From an uncultured Clostridia bacterium (lineage in GTDB: Bacteria > Bacillota > Clostridia > Oscillospirales > Ruminococcaceae): a DNA stretch of 57,036 bases. The first letter of the stretch is position 1. Each line of letters begins with the position of its first letter. Where the stretch lies: NCBI GenBank assembly GCA_944387885.1, contig CALXGR010000011.1, forward strand, positions 1-57,036. Direction: 5' to 3'. The position numbers and the translations under genes were made by a program. The notes under the pieces are model-generated. The model ran no database searches, was not told the origin of the DNA, and was given only the letters and a program-made list of their open reading frames with translations. Of this stretch, positions 32,243-41,591 are shown one piece after another.

Positions 32243-34801
32243 TTACCCCCGCCGCTGGTTGTGTTCCTCTATGATGCGGGAGATTTCGTCCTGGGTGGCG
32301 TTCATTTCCTGGCGGAGCATCCCGGCGCTCATCCGGAGGGCTCCCGCTCCCAGGATGATGGCCTGTTCCGCCCCGTCGCTGGTGGCTACCCGGACCCGGT
32401 ACTTTTTCCCGATCTGGTAGGTGGTGCGCTCGATGTAGCTGTCGGCGGTCTCCGCCTCCTTGGTGTAGATCACATAGAGCCCTCCATGCTTTTCCACCGC
32501 CCCGGTTCCTCCCGGCACCCGGTAGGCGTCAAAGACCAGAATGACCCCGATTTTCTTGTACCCCTGATAGTTGGCCATAAGATGGATGAGGGCATCCCGG
32601 GCACCGGCCAGGTTGGTCCGGGCCAGGGCGTTCAGGTCCTCCCAGGCGAAGATAATATTGTACCCGTCCACCAGGAGATATTCCCCGTCCAAAGGCTGCC
32701 AGGGGATGTTATCCGGCAGTTCCTGCCGGGCATTTCCCGCCTGACGGCTGGGCAGGTCGGGGCGGCTGCTCCGCCGGTAGTTGGCATTTTCAAAGATGGC
32801 TTCCAGCTCCCGGTCGGTGGCAGGGCCGGTGGAACGAGTCCGGGGAGCGTTTTTTTCCTCCTGGGGCAGGCCCAGCCGAAGGGTCCCCAGGTGGGCGTGA
32901 GCCGGGACCTGGTCCCAGGCCACCGTATACCCGGCCCCATGGCTGCAGAATACGCTGTCCGGGGTGTTTTCCAAATCGGCGGTGGGATTGTACCCTATTT
33001 CCTCCACCACCTCCTGGGTGTTATGGCAGGGGGCATACCCGGCCACGGTGCAGGAGATGCGTCCCAGTCCCTTGGTGTAAGCGGCCAGGGTCCGGCTGTA
33101 TTCCCCCATGGTGGCCACGGGGCAGGTCCCGGTCAGGATGGCGGTCTCCCCCTGGTCCAGGGGCGGGTCAAAGGCTGCCCCCATCTGCTGCAAATCGGTC
33201 ATGGCCCGGCCCAGGTTCTGGGTGGGCACCTGGAGGGTATACTGATAGATCGGCTCCAGCAGGATGCTCCGGGCCTGCATCAGCCCCTGGCGGACCGCCC
33301 GGTAGGTGGCCTGGCGGAAATCTCCCCCCTCGGTGTGTTTCAGGTGGGCACGGCCTGCCACCAGGGTGATTTTCATATCGGTGATGGGGCTTCCGGTCAG
33401 GACTCCCAGGTGCTTCTTTTCTTCCAGATGGGTGAGGACCAGGTTCTGCCAGTTGGGGGCCAGCTGGTCGGTGGAGACCTGCGTCCCAAATTTCAGGCCG
33501 CTGCCCCGCTCCCCCGGTTCCAGGAGCAGGTGGACCTCCGCATAATGGCGGAGGGGCTCAAAGTGACCTATTCCCTCTACCGGAGCGGCTATGGTCTCCC
33601 GGTAGAGGATGGTTCCCTGGCCGAAAGCCACATCCAGGTCCCACCGGGCCTTGATCTCCTGGGTCAGGACTTCCAGCTGGACCGGGCCCATGACCCGCAC
33701 CTCCAGCTGCCGGGTCCGGGGCTGCCAGACCAAAGCCAGGGTGGGGTCTTCCTCCTCCAGCTCTTTCAGCTTTGGATACCACTGGCCCGGGTCCTGCTCC
33801 AGGGGCAGGATCATCTGGTACCCCAGCACCGGGGTGAGGGCCGGGGCGGGAGCGTCAGGCTGGATGCCCAGACCCAGTCCCGGGCAGGTGTGGGTCAGGC
33901 CGGTGACCGCCACCACCATTCCCTTCTCCGCCTGGTTCACCGGGGTATATTTGGCACCGTCGCAGACCCGTATCTGGTCCACCTTCTCCGCCCAGGGCTG
34001 GGGACGGCTGGACTGGAGCAGGGTCTTGGGCTCCAGGCTGCCTCCGGTGATCTTCATATGGGTGAGCCGGTTTCCCGCCGGGTCCCGGCTGATTTTATAC
34101 ACCATGGCTCCGAAGGCTTCCGGGTAGGCAGGGGTGCGGGTATATTCCTCCAATCCCTGGACCAGCCGGTCCACTCCCTCCATCCGGAGGGCGGAACCAA
34201 AGTAGCAGGGGAACACCTTCCGCTGTGCAATCAGGTCGGTGATCTGGTCCTGGGTAAAGGGCAGGTCGGACAGATACTGTTCCATCAAGTCCTCTCCCAA
34301 AAGGGCCAGCTGTTCCCCCAGCTGGGCTCCCTCCCCGAAATCCAGGCAGGCAGGGGAAAGTTTTTCCTGCAGTTCTTTCAGAAGAGCCTGCCGGTCTGCC
34401 CCGGGCAGGTCCATTTTATTTACAAAGAGGAACACCGGCACCCCCTGCCGTTCCAGCAGCTTCCAGAGGGTGCGGGTATGGGCCTGGACTCCGTCGGTTC
34501 CAGAGATGACCAGGATGGCATAATCCAGCACCTGAAGAGTCCGCTCCGCTTCGGGGCCGAAATCCAGATGGCCGGGGGTGTCCACCAGCTGCACCCTGGT
34601 TTCCCCCAGCTGGAAATTGGCCTGTTTGGAGAAGATGGTGATTCCCCGCTGCCGTTCCAGGGGATGGGTATCCAGGTGGGCATCCCCATGATCTACCCTT
34701 CCCAGCTGCCGGATGGCGCCCCCTGTATAGAGCAGGGCCTCGGAAAGGGTGGTCTTGCCTGCGTCCACATGGGCCAGAATCCCTACCACCAGCTGCTTCA
34801 T
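32243..34801 (-). CDS. TetM-like ribosomal-protection GTPase fused to a YacP/Rae1-type NYN nuclease
   Basis: 852 residues from ATG 34801, with AAGGAGGAA upstream. Residues 1-650 follow the TetM/EF-G plan: P-loop AHVDAGKTT (10-18), switch I LERQRGITI (48-56), DTPGHLDF (74-81), NKMD (128-131), then domains II-V with LYRETIAAPVEGIGHF and a late PDSVFCSHGAGYTVAW stretch like other Tet-type C-termini. A linker (651-704) leads to a complete NYN_YacP domain (705-852): LLVDGYNIIFAW (D712), LVFDAYR (D758), YTKEAETAD (E784, D787), ATSD (D809), all acidic catalytic-type positions kept. Rae1 of Bacillus cuts mRNA in the ribosomal A site, which TetM also occupies. The function of the fusion is inferred. 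Confidence 0.9.
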   Translation of the reverse strand: MKQLVVGILAHVDAGKTTLSEALLYTGGAIRQLGRVDHGDAHLDTHPLERQRGITIFSKQANFQLGETRVQLVDTPGHLDFGPEAERTLQVLDYAILVISGTDGVQAHTRTLWKLLERQGVPVFLFVNKMDLPGADRQALLKELQEKLSPACLDFGEGAQLGEQLALLGEDLMEQYLSDLPFTQDQITDLIAQRKVFPCYFGSALRMEGVDRLVQGLEEYTRTPAYPEAFGAMVYKISRDPAGNRLTHMKITGGSLEPKTLLQSSRPQPWAEKVDQIRVCDGAKYTPVNQAEKGMVVAVTGLTHTCPGLGLGIQPDAPAPALTPVLGYQMILPLEQDPGQWYPKLKELEEEDPTLALVWQPRTRQLEVRVMGPVQLEVLTQEIKARWDLDVAFGQGTILYRETIAAPVEGIGHFEPLRHYAEVHLLLEPGERGSGLKFGTQVSTDQLAPNWQNLVLTHLEEKKHLGVLTGSPITDMKITLVAGRAHLKHTEGGDFRQATYRAVRQGLMQARSILLEPIYQYTLQVPTQNLGRAMTDLQQMGAAFDPPLDQGETAILTGTCPVATMGEYSRTLAAYTKGLGRISCTVAGYAPCHNTQEVVEEIGYNPTADLENTPDSVFCSHGAGYTVAWDQVPAHAHLGTLRLGLPQEEKNAPRTRSTGPATDRELEAIFENANYRRSSRPDLPSRQAGNARQELPDNIPWQPLDGEYLLVDGYNIIFAWEDLNALARTNLAGARDALIHLMANYQGYKKIGVILVFDAYRVPGGTGAVEKHGGLYVIYTKEAETADSYIERTTYQIGKKYRVRVATSDGAEQAIILGAGALRMSAGMLRQEMNATQDEISRIIEEHNQRRG

Positions 34802-34816
34802 GGAAATTTCCTCCTT

Positions 34817-34842
34817 AAAAAAGGGCGCACCTTGGTGCGCCC
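34817..34842 (-). terminator. terminator between the FadR-type regulator and the GTPase/nuclease gene
   Basis: On the minus strand GGGCGCAC-CAAG-GTGCGCCC is followed by TTTTTT. The T-run ends 15 bases before ATG 34801, right at the ribosome binding site of the fusion gene, so the gene lies behind a terminator. Confidence 0.85.
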
Positions 34843-34853
34843 CTGTCTTGGGT

Positions 34854-35528
34854 TTATTTGAAGTAACCGGGATACTCCCGGCGAAGCTTGGCCTCGTCCA
34901 CTTTGTACCGCATGAGATGCTCCCGGACTGCCTTTGCAGCTTCCTGGGAATTCCCCGCAATAATGGCCTGATAAATGGCCTGGTGGTCCTCAATGTTAGG
35001 TTCCTGGTCCACCGCTTTGGTGGCCATCCACCGCACCCGGTCAAAGTGGAGATACATCCCCGCCATCATCCGATAGCAGTTTTCGTAACCGGCCAGGCGA
35101 TACAATTCCTGATGGAACTGATTGTCCAGCTCCAACAGCTTTTCCAGGTTCCCGGAGTGGAAATAGTATTCCTGAAGTTCCAGATTTTCCCGCAGAGAAG
35201 AAAAGTCTATGGACCCGGCCCGCTGAGCCAGCACATCCGCCACGCCGCTTTCCAGGCATTGGCGCATAAACCGGGCTTCATCCACCAGGGTGTAGTCCAC
35301 CAGGGCAATAATGCTTCCCCGCTGGGGGTAAATCTCCACGATTCGTTCCCGGCTCAGTTCCTGCAGGGCTTCCCGCACCGGGGTCCGGCTCAGTCCCAAT
35401 CCGGCAGCGATCTCGCTTTCGCTTACCTTACTGCCCGGGGCCAGTTCCAGACGAACAATATTCTCCTTGATGGTCCGCAAGGCATAGCTGCGTCCGCTTT
35501 CCCCCTGCTGGCGCTGGGTGACATACAT
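34854..35528 (-). CDS. GntR-family regulator, FadR/FCD type
   Basis: 224 residues. The winged HTH spans about 16-80 (LRTIKENIVRLELAPGSKV, SESEIAAGLGLSRTPVREALQEL, IVEIYPQRGSIIA). The C-terminal FCD domain is all-helical with the metal-binding pattern D-x3-H (LDNQFHQELYRLAGYENC) and later His in IEDHQAIYQAI and AVREHLMRY. FCD regulators respond to acids such as glucuronate, mannonate or lactate. Because a fructuronate reductase-like gene lies 1 kb away on the other strand, hexuronate control is a reasonable inference. GAAGGAGAG precedes the ATG; a terminator follows. Confidence 0.9.
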   Translation of the reverse strand: MYVTQRQQGESGRSYALRTIKENIVRLELAPGSKVSESEIAAGLGLSRTPVREALQELSRERIVEIYPQRGSIIALVDYTLVDEARFMRQCLESGVADVLAQRAGSIDFSSLRENLELQEYYFHSGNLEKLLELDNQFHQELYRLAGYENCYRMMAGMYLHFDRVRWMATKAVDQEPNIEDHQAIYQAIIAGNSQEAAKAVREHLMRYKVDEAKLRREYPGYFK

Positions 35529-35875
35529 GAGCAGAACTCTCCTTCTTTATGCTGTTCCGAATAAAAACTCCGGGCAGTCTTAAGGCCACCCGGGGCGAAT
35601 CATACCCTAATTGACAGTGTACTCATTCTTCCAGGTCCTGTCAAGAAACATTCCCTGGCCAAGAGGATGTTTTATCGGAGTTTCGTACCATCTTTTCCCT
35701 TGATCACAGGGCAAACCGGTTGGGTGCAGGACAAGACCGGCACTCCCCTTCTTGTCTTGTCCACTAGCATACTACCCTAACTTTCATAAAATAGTTTGTT
35801 ACTTCCGCCGAATTTTCCTGTTTTCTATTGTGTTTTTTCCGTAACATTCTAAAATTGTAATTGAACTTTATCATT
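35529..35875. other. 347-base intergenic region with two inverted repeats
   Basis: It holds the FadR-type promoter, TTGACAG...CTGTCAA arms (35611-35617 and 35638-35644, overlapping that promoter) and GGACAAGAC...GTCTTGTCC arms (35729-35737 and 35754-35762). No coding gene is seen. The repeats are candidate operators. Confidence 0.5.
35616..35644 (-). promoter_or_regulatory. promoter of the FadR-type gene
   Basis: TTGACA (35644-35639), 17 bases, TACACT (35621-35616). Confidence 0.65.
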
Positions 35876-36433
35876 ATGGGGGAACCAGGTTCCCGCAGAA
35901 GGAGAATCCATGCAGAAATCAGTCACTCTTCCATCCATCTGGACGGGAAAATCTATATTCATTTTGCCTGGTTTGAGACCTTTATCCAGCAAAAGCGGTG
36001 GCAGCGGCCCGCCCTCTGGGCCGGACTGTTTACCCTGTCCGCCCTTATCTGTCTGGGGTATCACCTGGTCAAGGGCACCGGGCTTTCCCTGGCCATTGTC
36101 CTTTTTGTGGTTGGGCTGGGTCTGCCCATTGTCTACCTGAGCAATTTCCAGTCCGGGCTCCGCAGACAGGTGAAAGTCTCCAAGATGGACCAGAAACCCC
36201 AGTACGCCTATACCCTTACCTTTAAAGATGACTGTATGGAAGCCCTCCACGGGGACCAGAAAAAGGAATACCCCTGGGCCGACCTGGTGGGAGCCTGGCG
36301 CCGCTCCGACTGCATCTACATCTACCACACCCCTGGCCGGGCTTTTCTTCTGCCCCAGGGCACAGGAGGCCGGGACCTGGACCAGCTGTGGGAGATGGTG
36401 AGCAGTCATCTGCCCCCCGAGAAACTTCACTGA
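35876..36433 (+). CDS. YcxB-like two-pass membrane protein
   Basis: About 185 residues. Two close membrane segments (about 45-64 and 70-90, ALWAGLFTLSALICLGYHLV and SLAIVLFVVGLGLPIVYL) are followed by a soluble domain with YTLTFKDDCMEALHG, the YPWADLVGAWRRSDCIYIY turn and AFLLPQ, the pattern of YcxB-like proteins of Firmicutes. Role unknown. The start is doubtful: ATG 35876 and TTG 35861 lack a ribosome binding site, while the best site (AGAAGGAGA near 35898) precedes an ATG at 35910 in another frame. Either a poor start is used or the 5' end carries a frameshift. Confidence 0.65.
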   Translation: MGEPGSRRRRIHAEISHSSIHLDGKIYIHFAWFETFIQQKRWQRPALWAGLFTLSALICLGYHLVKGTGLSLAIVLFVVGLGLPIVYLSNFQSGLRRQVKVSKMDQKPQYAYTLTFKDDCMEALHGDQKKEYPWADLVGAWRRSDCIYIYHTPGRAFLLPQGTGGRDLDQLWEMVSSHLPPEKLH

Positions 36434-36495
36434 CCTTTCCTTTCCCGGGATTCCGGGGATGGTCCACTACATAATTTGTAAAGGAGAATGTTGCC

Positions 36496-38109
36496 ATGAA
36501 AATGAATCAGGCAAACCTGTCCCAGACCGATTTCTGGGCAAAAGCCGGGGTCAAGCTGCCCCTCTACGACCGTGAAAAGGTAGCCGCCGCCACCAAGGAA
36601 AACCCCATCTGGGTCCACTTCGGCGCCGGCAACATCTTCCGGGGCTTTGTGGCCGCCCTCCAGCAGAAGCTGCTGGACCAGGGTCTGGCAGAGAAGGGCA
36701 TCATTGCCGCCGACACCTTCGACTACGACATCATCGACAAAATCTACACCCCCTTTGACAACCTGACCATGAACGTGACCCTGAATCCCGACGGCACCAC
36801 CAGCCGGGAGATCATCGGCAGCGTGGTGGAAGGGCTGCGGGCTGACAGCAGCGACAAGGCCATGGTGGCCCGGTTCACCGAAATTTTCGAAAACCCCAGC
36901 CTTCAGATGATCAGCTTCACCATCACCGAGAAGGGTTATGCCCTGACCCGTCCTGACGGAAGCCTGATGCCTGTGGTCCAGGCCGACATGGAGGAAGGTC
37001 CCGACCATGCCCGCCACGCCATGAGCCTGGTGGCTGCCCTGCTCTACAAGCGGTTCCAGGCCGGAGCCTATCCCCTGGCTGTGGTCTCCATGGACAACTG
37101 CAGCCACAACGGCGAGAAGCTCCAGTCCAGCGTGCTGACCGTGGCCAAGGCCTGGGCTGAGAAGGGCTTTGTAGGCGCCGACTTCATTGCCTACCTGGAG
37201 GACACCTCCAAGGTATCCTTCCCCTGGAGCATGATCGACAAGATCACTCCCCGTCCCGCCAAGAGCGTGGAGGAGAGCCTGCTGGCCGACGGCATTGAGG
37301 AGATGAGCCCCATTGTCACCAGCAAGAACACCTTCATTGCCCCCTTCGTCAACGCCGAGCGGCCCCAGTACCTGGTAGTGGAGGACAGCTTCCCCAACGG
37401 ACGTCCCGCCCTGGAGAAGGCCGGTGTCTACTTTGGTGATCGGACCACCGTCAACCAGAGCGAGACCATGAAGGTCACCACCTGCCTCAACCCCCTGCAC
37501 ACCGCCATGAGCGTTTACGGCTGCATGCTGGGTTACACCCTCATCTGCGAGGAGATGAAGGACCCCGACATCGTAGCCCTCATCAAGCGGCTGGGCTACC
37601 AGGAAGGCCTGCCGGTGGTGGTAGACCCCAAAATCCTCAGCCCCAAGGCTTTCATTGACGAGGTAGTGGAGCAGCGGCTTCCCAACCCCTTCATGCCCGA
37701 CGCTCCCCAGCGCATTGCCACCGATACCAGCCAAAAGGTGGGCATCCGGTTCGGCGAGACCATCAAGAGCTACATCAAGGAAGGCCGGGCCCTGAACACC
37801 CTGGTAAGCATTCCTCTGGCTCTGGCCGGCTGGCTCCGGTATCTGCTGGGCGTGGATGACAAGGGTCAGCCCATGGAAGTTTCCAGCGATCCTTTGAAGG
37901 ATGATCTCCAGGCAAAACTGGCCGGCATCCAGGTGGGCAATCCTGCCTCCTACTCCGGACAGCTGAAGGAGATCCTCTCCAACGCCTCCATCTTCGGCAC
38001 CGACCTGGTTGCCGCCGGTCTGGCAGACAAGATCGAAGCCATTTTTGTGGAAGAACTGGCCGGCCCCGGCGCTGTTCGGGCCACCCTGCAGAAGTACCTG
38101 GCTCAGTGA
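36496..38109 (+). CDS. uxuB: mannitol dehydrogenase family protein, fructuronate reductase-like
   Basis: 537 residues, matching the UxuB length. The N-terminal Rossmann domain begins at IWVHFGAGNIFRGFVAALQQ; the catalytic region includes VVSMDNCSHNGEKL, and KVTTCLNPLHTAMSVYGCML gives the Lys-Asn-His triad of polyol dehydrogenases of this family. It would interconvert D-fructuronate and D-mannonate with NAD(H) in glucuronate breakdown. AAAGGAG precedes the ATG. A FadR-type regulator sits nearby, and glucarate dehydratase is at the window end. Mannitol or tagaturonate dehydrogenase activity cannot be excluded. Confidence 0.82.
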   Translation: MKMNQANLSQTDFWAKAGVKLPLYDREKVAAATKENPIWVHFGAGNIFRGFVAALQQKLLDQGLAEKGIIAADTFDYDIIDKIYTPFDNLTMNVTLNPDGTTSREIIGSVVEGLRADSSDKAMVARFTEIFENPSLQMISFTITEKGYALTRPDGSLMPVVQADMEEGPDHARHAMSLVAALLYKRFQAGAYPLAVVSMDNCSHNGEKLQSSVLTVAKAWAEKGFVGADFIAYLEDTSKVSFPWSMIDKITPRPAKSVEESLLADGIEEMSPIVTSKNTFIAPFVNAERPQYLVVEDSFPNGRPALEKAGVYFGDRTTVNQSETMKVTTCLNPLHTAMSVYGCMLGYTLICEEMKDPDIVALIKRLGYQEGLPVVVDPKILSPKAFIDEVVEQRLPNPFMPDAPQRIATDTSQKVGIRFGETIKSYIKEGRALNTLVSIPLALAGWLRYLLGVDDKGQPMEVSSDPLKDDLQAKLAGIQVGNPASYSGQLKEILSNASIFGTDLVAAGLADKIEAIFVEELAGPGAVRATLQKYLAQ

Positions 38110-38130
38110 TTTTCCCTTTGAAGCAAACTG

Positions 38131-38174
38131 AAAGCGGCCCCCTCCGGAACTCCGGAAGGGGCCGCTTTTTTATG
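38131..38174. terminator. terminator after the uxuB-like gene
   Basis: AAAGCGGCCCCCTCCGGA pairs with TCCGGAAGGGGCCGCTTT, followed by a T run. It also serves the converging DtxR-type gene. Confidence 0.87.
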
Positions 38175-38203
38175 TTTTTTCAATTTATACAGATTATGCA
38201 GCC

Positions 38204-38575
38204 TCAGTGCTGCCGGACCCAGTCCTTGATCTTCTCGAAGGTCTCGGGGGCGATGACATGCTCTATCCGGCAGGCGTCCGCCTCGGCGGTGGCCTGCCCC
38301 ACCCCCAGGTCCACCAGAAACCGGGTGAGGGTGGTGTGCCGGTCGTACACCTGTTCCGCCAGGGCCTGGCCTGCAGGGGTAAACTGAATCCAGCCCTCCT
38401 TATCCACCGTTACCAGCTGAGCCTCCCGGAGAAGGCTCATGGCCCGGCTGACACTGGCCTTGGTAAAGCCCATATGGGTGGCCACATCAATGCTCCGCAC
38501 CATCCCCTTTTTCTCCTTCAGCACCAGGATGGCCTCCAGATAATCCTCCCGGGATTCGCCGCTGTGCAGGGACAT
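38204..38575 (-). CDS. DtxR/MntR-family metal-dependent repressor
   Basis: 123 residues: the N-terminal winged HTH (ESREDYLEAILVLKEKKG, then IDVATHMGFTKASVSRAMSLL) and the dimerisation helix region with ADACRIEHVIAPETFEKI, which carries the Cys, Glu and His metal-site residues. No SH3-like third domain is present, so it matches the short MntR group (Mn2+ or Fe2+). Regulated genes are not visible next to it. AAGGAGGAG precedes the ATG; it has a good promoter. Confidence 0.9.
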   Translation of the reverse strand: MSLHSGESREDYLEAILVLKEKKGMVRSIDVATHMGFTKASVSRAMSLLREAQLVTVDKEGWIQFTPAGQALAEQVYDRHTTLTRFLVDLGVGQATAEADACRIEHVIAPETFEKIKDWVRQH

Positions 38576-38607
38576 GATCTTCTCCTCCTTGTCTTTTCTT
38601 TTTCCTT

Positions 38608-38636
38608 ATTATAGTGCAATCCCCTTTCCTTGACAA
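38608..38636 (-). promoter_or_regulatory. promoter of the DtxR-type gene
   Basis: TTGTCA (38636-38631), 17 bases, TATAAT (38613-38608). Confidence 0.72.
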
Positions 38637-38744
38637 CCCCGGCCCTGTTCAGTGTATATTTTGCATATAATATGCATTTTTGCATCTCCATTGCCTTTTC
38701 TCTCATTTTTCTGCTATTTTTCCCCTCTCTTTGGGGTTTCTGCA

Positions 38745-38758
38745 TGAATATATATTAA
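38745..38758 (+). promoter_or_regulatory. upstream ARG box (ArgR operator)
   Basis: TGAATATATATTAA matches the ARG consensus TGAATWWWWATTCA at all but one position. It lies 96 bases, about nine helical turns, from the second box. Confidence 0.55.
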
Positions 38759-38799
38759 ATATTCTTTTATTTTATTCAAACATTTGTGCAGTTTGTCGG

Positions 38800-38827
38800 T
38801 TGACTGTGCTGGGAAAGAGTGTATAAT
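38800..38827 (+). promoter_or_regulatory. promoter of the arginine operon
   Basis: TTGACT, 16 bases, TATAAT. It lies between the two ARG boxes. Confidence 0.78.
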
Positions 38828-38840
38828 AATTCTTGTTTAA

Positions 38841-38854
38841 TGAATATTTATTCA
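38841..38854 (+). promoter_or_regulatory. downstream ARG box (ArgR operator)
   Basis: TGAATATTTATTCA matches the ARG consensus exactly and lies about 14 bases past the -10, where bound ArgR would block transcription. Confidence 0.72.
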
Positions 38855-38891
38855 GGCTTGTGCCTGATAGTTCGAGGGGGAGGAACCTACC

Positions 38892-40121
<1,230 letters not shown>

Positions 40122-40139
40122 CCACACACTGGCAGGAAA

Positions 40140-40172
40140 CCGCCGGAGAACCCCTCCGGCGGCCTTGCCGTT
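40140..40172 (+). terminator. hairpin between argG and argH
   Basis: CCGCCGGAG-AACCC-CTCCGGCGG with outer GGCAGG/CCTTGCC pairing, but no T-run. It probably sets mRNA stability rather than ending transcription. Confidence 0.45.
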
Positions 40173-40196
40173 CTTTAGGAAAAGGAGATTTGGCCT

Positions 40197-41591
40197 ATGG
40201 CTATGTGGGCAGGACGGTTCCAGAAAGAGCTGGACCCCAGAACCAACGACTTTAATTCATCCATCCGGTTTGATGCCCGGATGTTCCGGGAGGATATTAC
40301 CGGTAGTCTGGCCCACGCCGCCATGCTGGCCAAGCAGGGAATTATCTCCCAGGCAGACCTGGAGGCCATCCAGGACCAGCTTCCCCAAATCTGCCAGGAG
40401 ATTGCCGACGGCACCCTGGCCGTTGACCCCAACGCCGAGGACATCCACATGTTTGTGGAGGCGGAGCTGACCGCCCGGGTGGGTGATGCGGGAAAGCGGC
40501 TTCACACCGGACGGAGCCGGAACGATCAGGTAGCCCTGGACATCCGCCTTTATCTCCGCCGGGAAATGGACGAGATTTCCCGGCTGGCGGGAGAGTTTGT
40601 GGAGACCCTCTGCGACCTGGCCCAGGAAAACACCCAGACCATCATGCCCGGGTACACCCATCTTCAGCGGGCCCAGCCCATCACCTTTGGCCATCATCTC
40701 ATGGCCTACGCCTTTATGCTGCTGCGGGACCTGGAACGGCTTTCCCAGACCCGGGCCCGGATGAACTATTCTCCCCTGGGAAGCGGAGCCCTGGCCACCA
40801 CCACCCATCCCCTGGACCGGTACGCCACCGCCCAGGCCCTGGGTTTTGACGGAATCGTGGAGAACAGCCTGGACGGGGTGTCCGACCGGGATTTCTGCCT
40901 GGAACTGGCCAGCGACCTGAGCATCCTTATGATGCACCTGTCCCGGTTCAGCGAGGAAGTGGTCCTCTGGTGCAGCTGGGAGTTCAAGTTCGTGGAGCTG
41001 GACGACGCCTTTGCCACCGGTTCCTCCATTATGCCCCAGAAGAAAAACCCCGACATCACCGAACTGGTCCGGGGCAAGACCGGTCGGGTATACGGGGATC
41101 TCATGACTCTGCTCACCATGATGAAGGGTCTGCCCCTGGCCTACAACAAGGATATGCAGGAGGACAAAGAGGCCATCTTTGATGCGGTGGACACCGTCAA
41201 GCTCTGTCTGGAAACAGTCATCCCCATGACCCGGACCATGAAGCCCATTCCCCAGAATATGCGGGCCGCTGCCGCCAGGGGATTCATCAACGCCACCGAC
41301 TGCGCCGATTACCTGGCCAAGAAGGGAGTTCCCTTCCGGGCCGCTTACAAAATCACCGGACAGCTGGTTGCCCGGTGCATTGACCAGGGCCTGACCCTGG
41401 AGACCCTTCCCCTCTCGGAATACTGCCAGGCAAGCCCGGTATTCGAGGAAGATATTTACCAGGCCATCAGTCTGGACACCTGCGTACAGGGAAGGAACCT
41501 GCCCGGCGGCCCCGCCCCCGAGCAGGTAAAGGCCCAGATCGCCAGCGCCCGGAAGACCCTGGCCGCCCTGAAGGAGGAAGCCCATGTATAA
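40197..41591 (+). CDS. argH: argininosuccinate lyase
   Basis: 464 residues. Signatures of the fumarase/aspartase superfamily: HTGRSRNDQVALDIRLYLR, MPGYTHLQRAQPITFGHHL and the flexible loop TGSSIMPQKKNPDI. It splits argininosuccinate into arginine and fumarate. AAAAGGAGA precedes ATG 40197. It overlaps argC by eight bases. Confidence 0.97.
   Translation: MAMWAGRFQKELDPRTNDFNSSIRFDARMFREDITGSLAHAAMLAKQGIISQADLEAIQDQLPQICQEIADGTLAVDPNAEDIHMFVEAELTARVGDAGKRLHTGRSRNDQVALDIRLYLRREMDEISRLAGEFVETLCDLAQENTQTIMPGYTHLQRAQPITFGHHLMAYAFMLLRDLERLSQTRARMNYSPLGSGALATTTHPLDRYATAQALGFDGIVENSLDGVSDRDFCLELASDLSILMMHLSRFSEEVVLWCSWEFKFVELDDAFATGSSIMPQKKNPDITELVRGKTGRVYGDLMTLLTMMKGLPLAYNKDMQEDKEAIFDAVDTVKLCLETVIPMTRTMKPIPQNMRAAAARGFINATDCADYLAKKGVPFRAAYKITGQLVARCIDQGLTLETLPLSEYCQASPVFEEDIYQAISLDTCVQGRNLPGGPAPEQVKAQIASARKTLAALKEEAHV

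Larger units (their letters stand above)
38576..38891. other. 316-base AT-rich divergent regulatory region
   Basis: It separates the DtxR-type gene from argG. Besides the two promoters and two ARG boxes listed separately it contains a TGCATATAATATGCA palindrome near 38664. No gene is seen. Confidence 0.6.

Noticed and set aside
32243..34801. Plain tetracycline resistance gene
   Set aside because: Sequence outside the GTPase core diverges from tet(M)/tet(O), a nuclease domain is attached and the gene sits in chromosomal context without mobile elements, so drug resistance should not be assumed.
32153..34861. A 902-codon open frame on the plus strand opposite the GTPase/nuclease gene
   Set aside because: It mirrors the real gene in a GC-rich region, has no ribosome binding site and reads as low-complexity Gly/Pro/His sequence. 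The minus frame carries all the family motifs.
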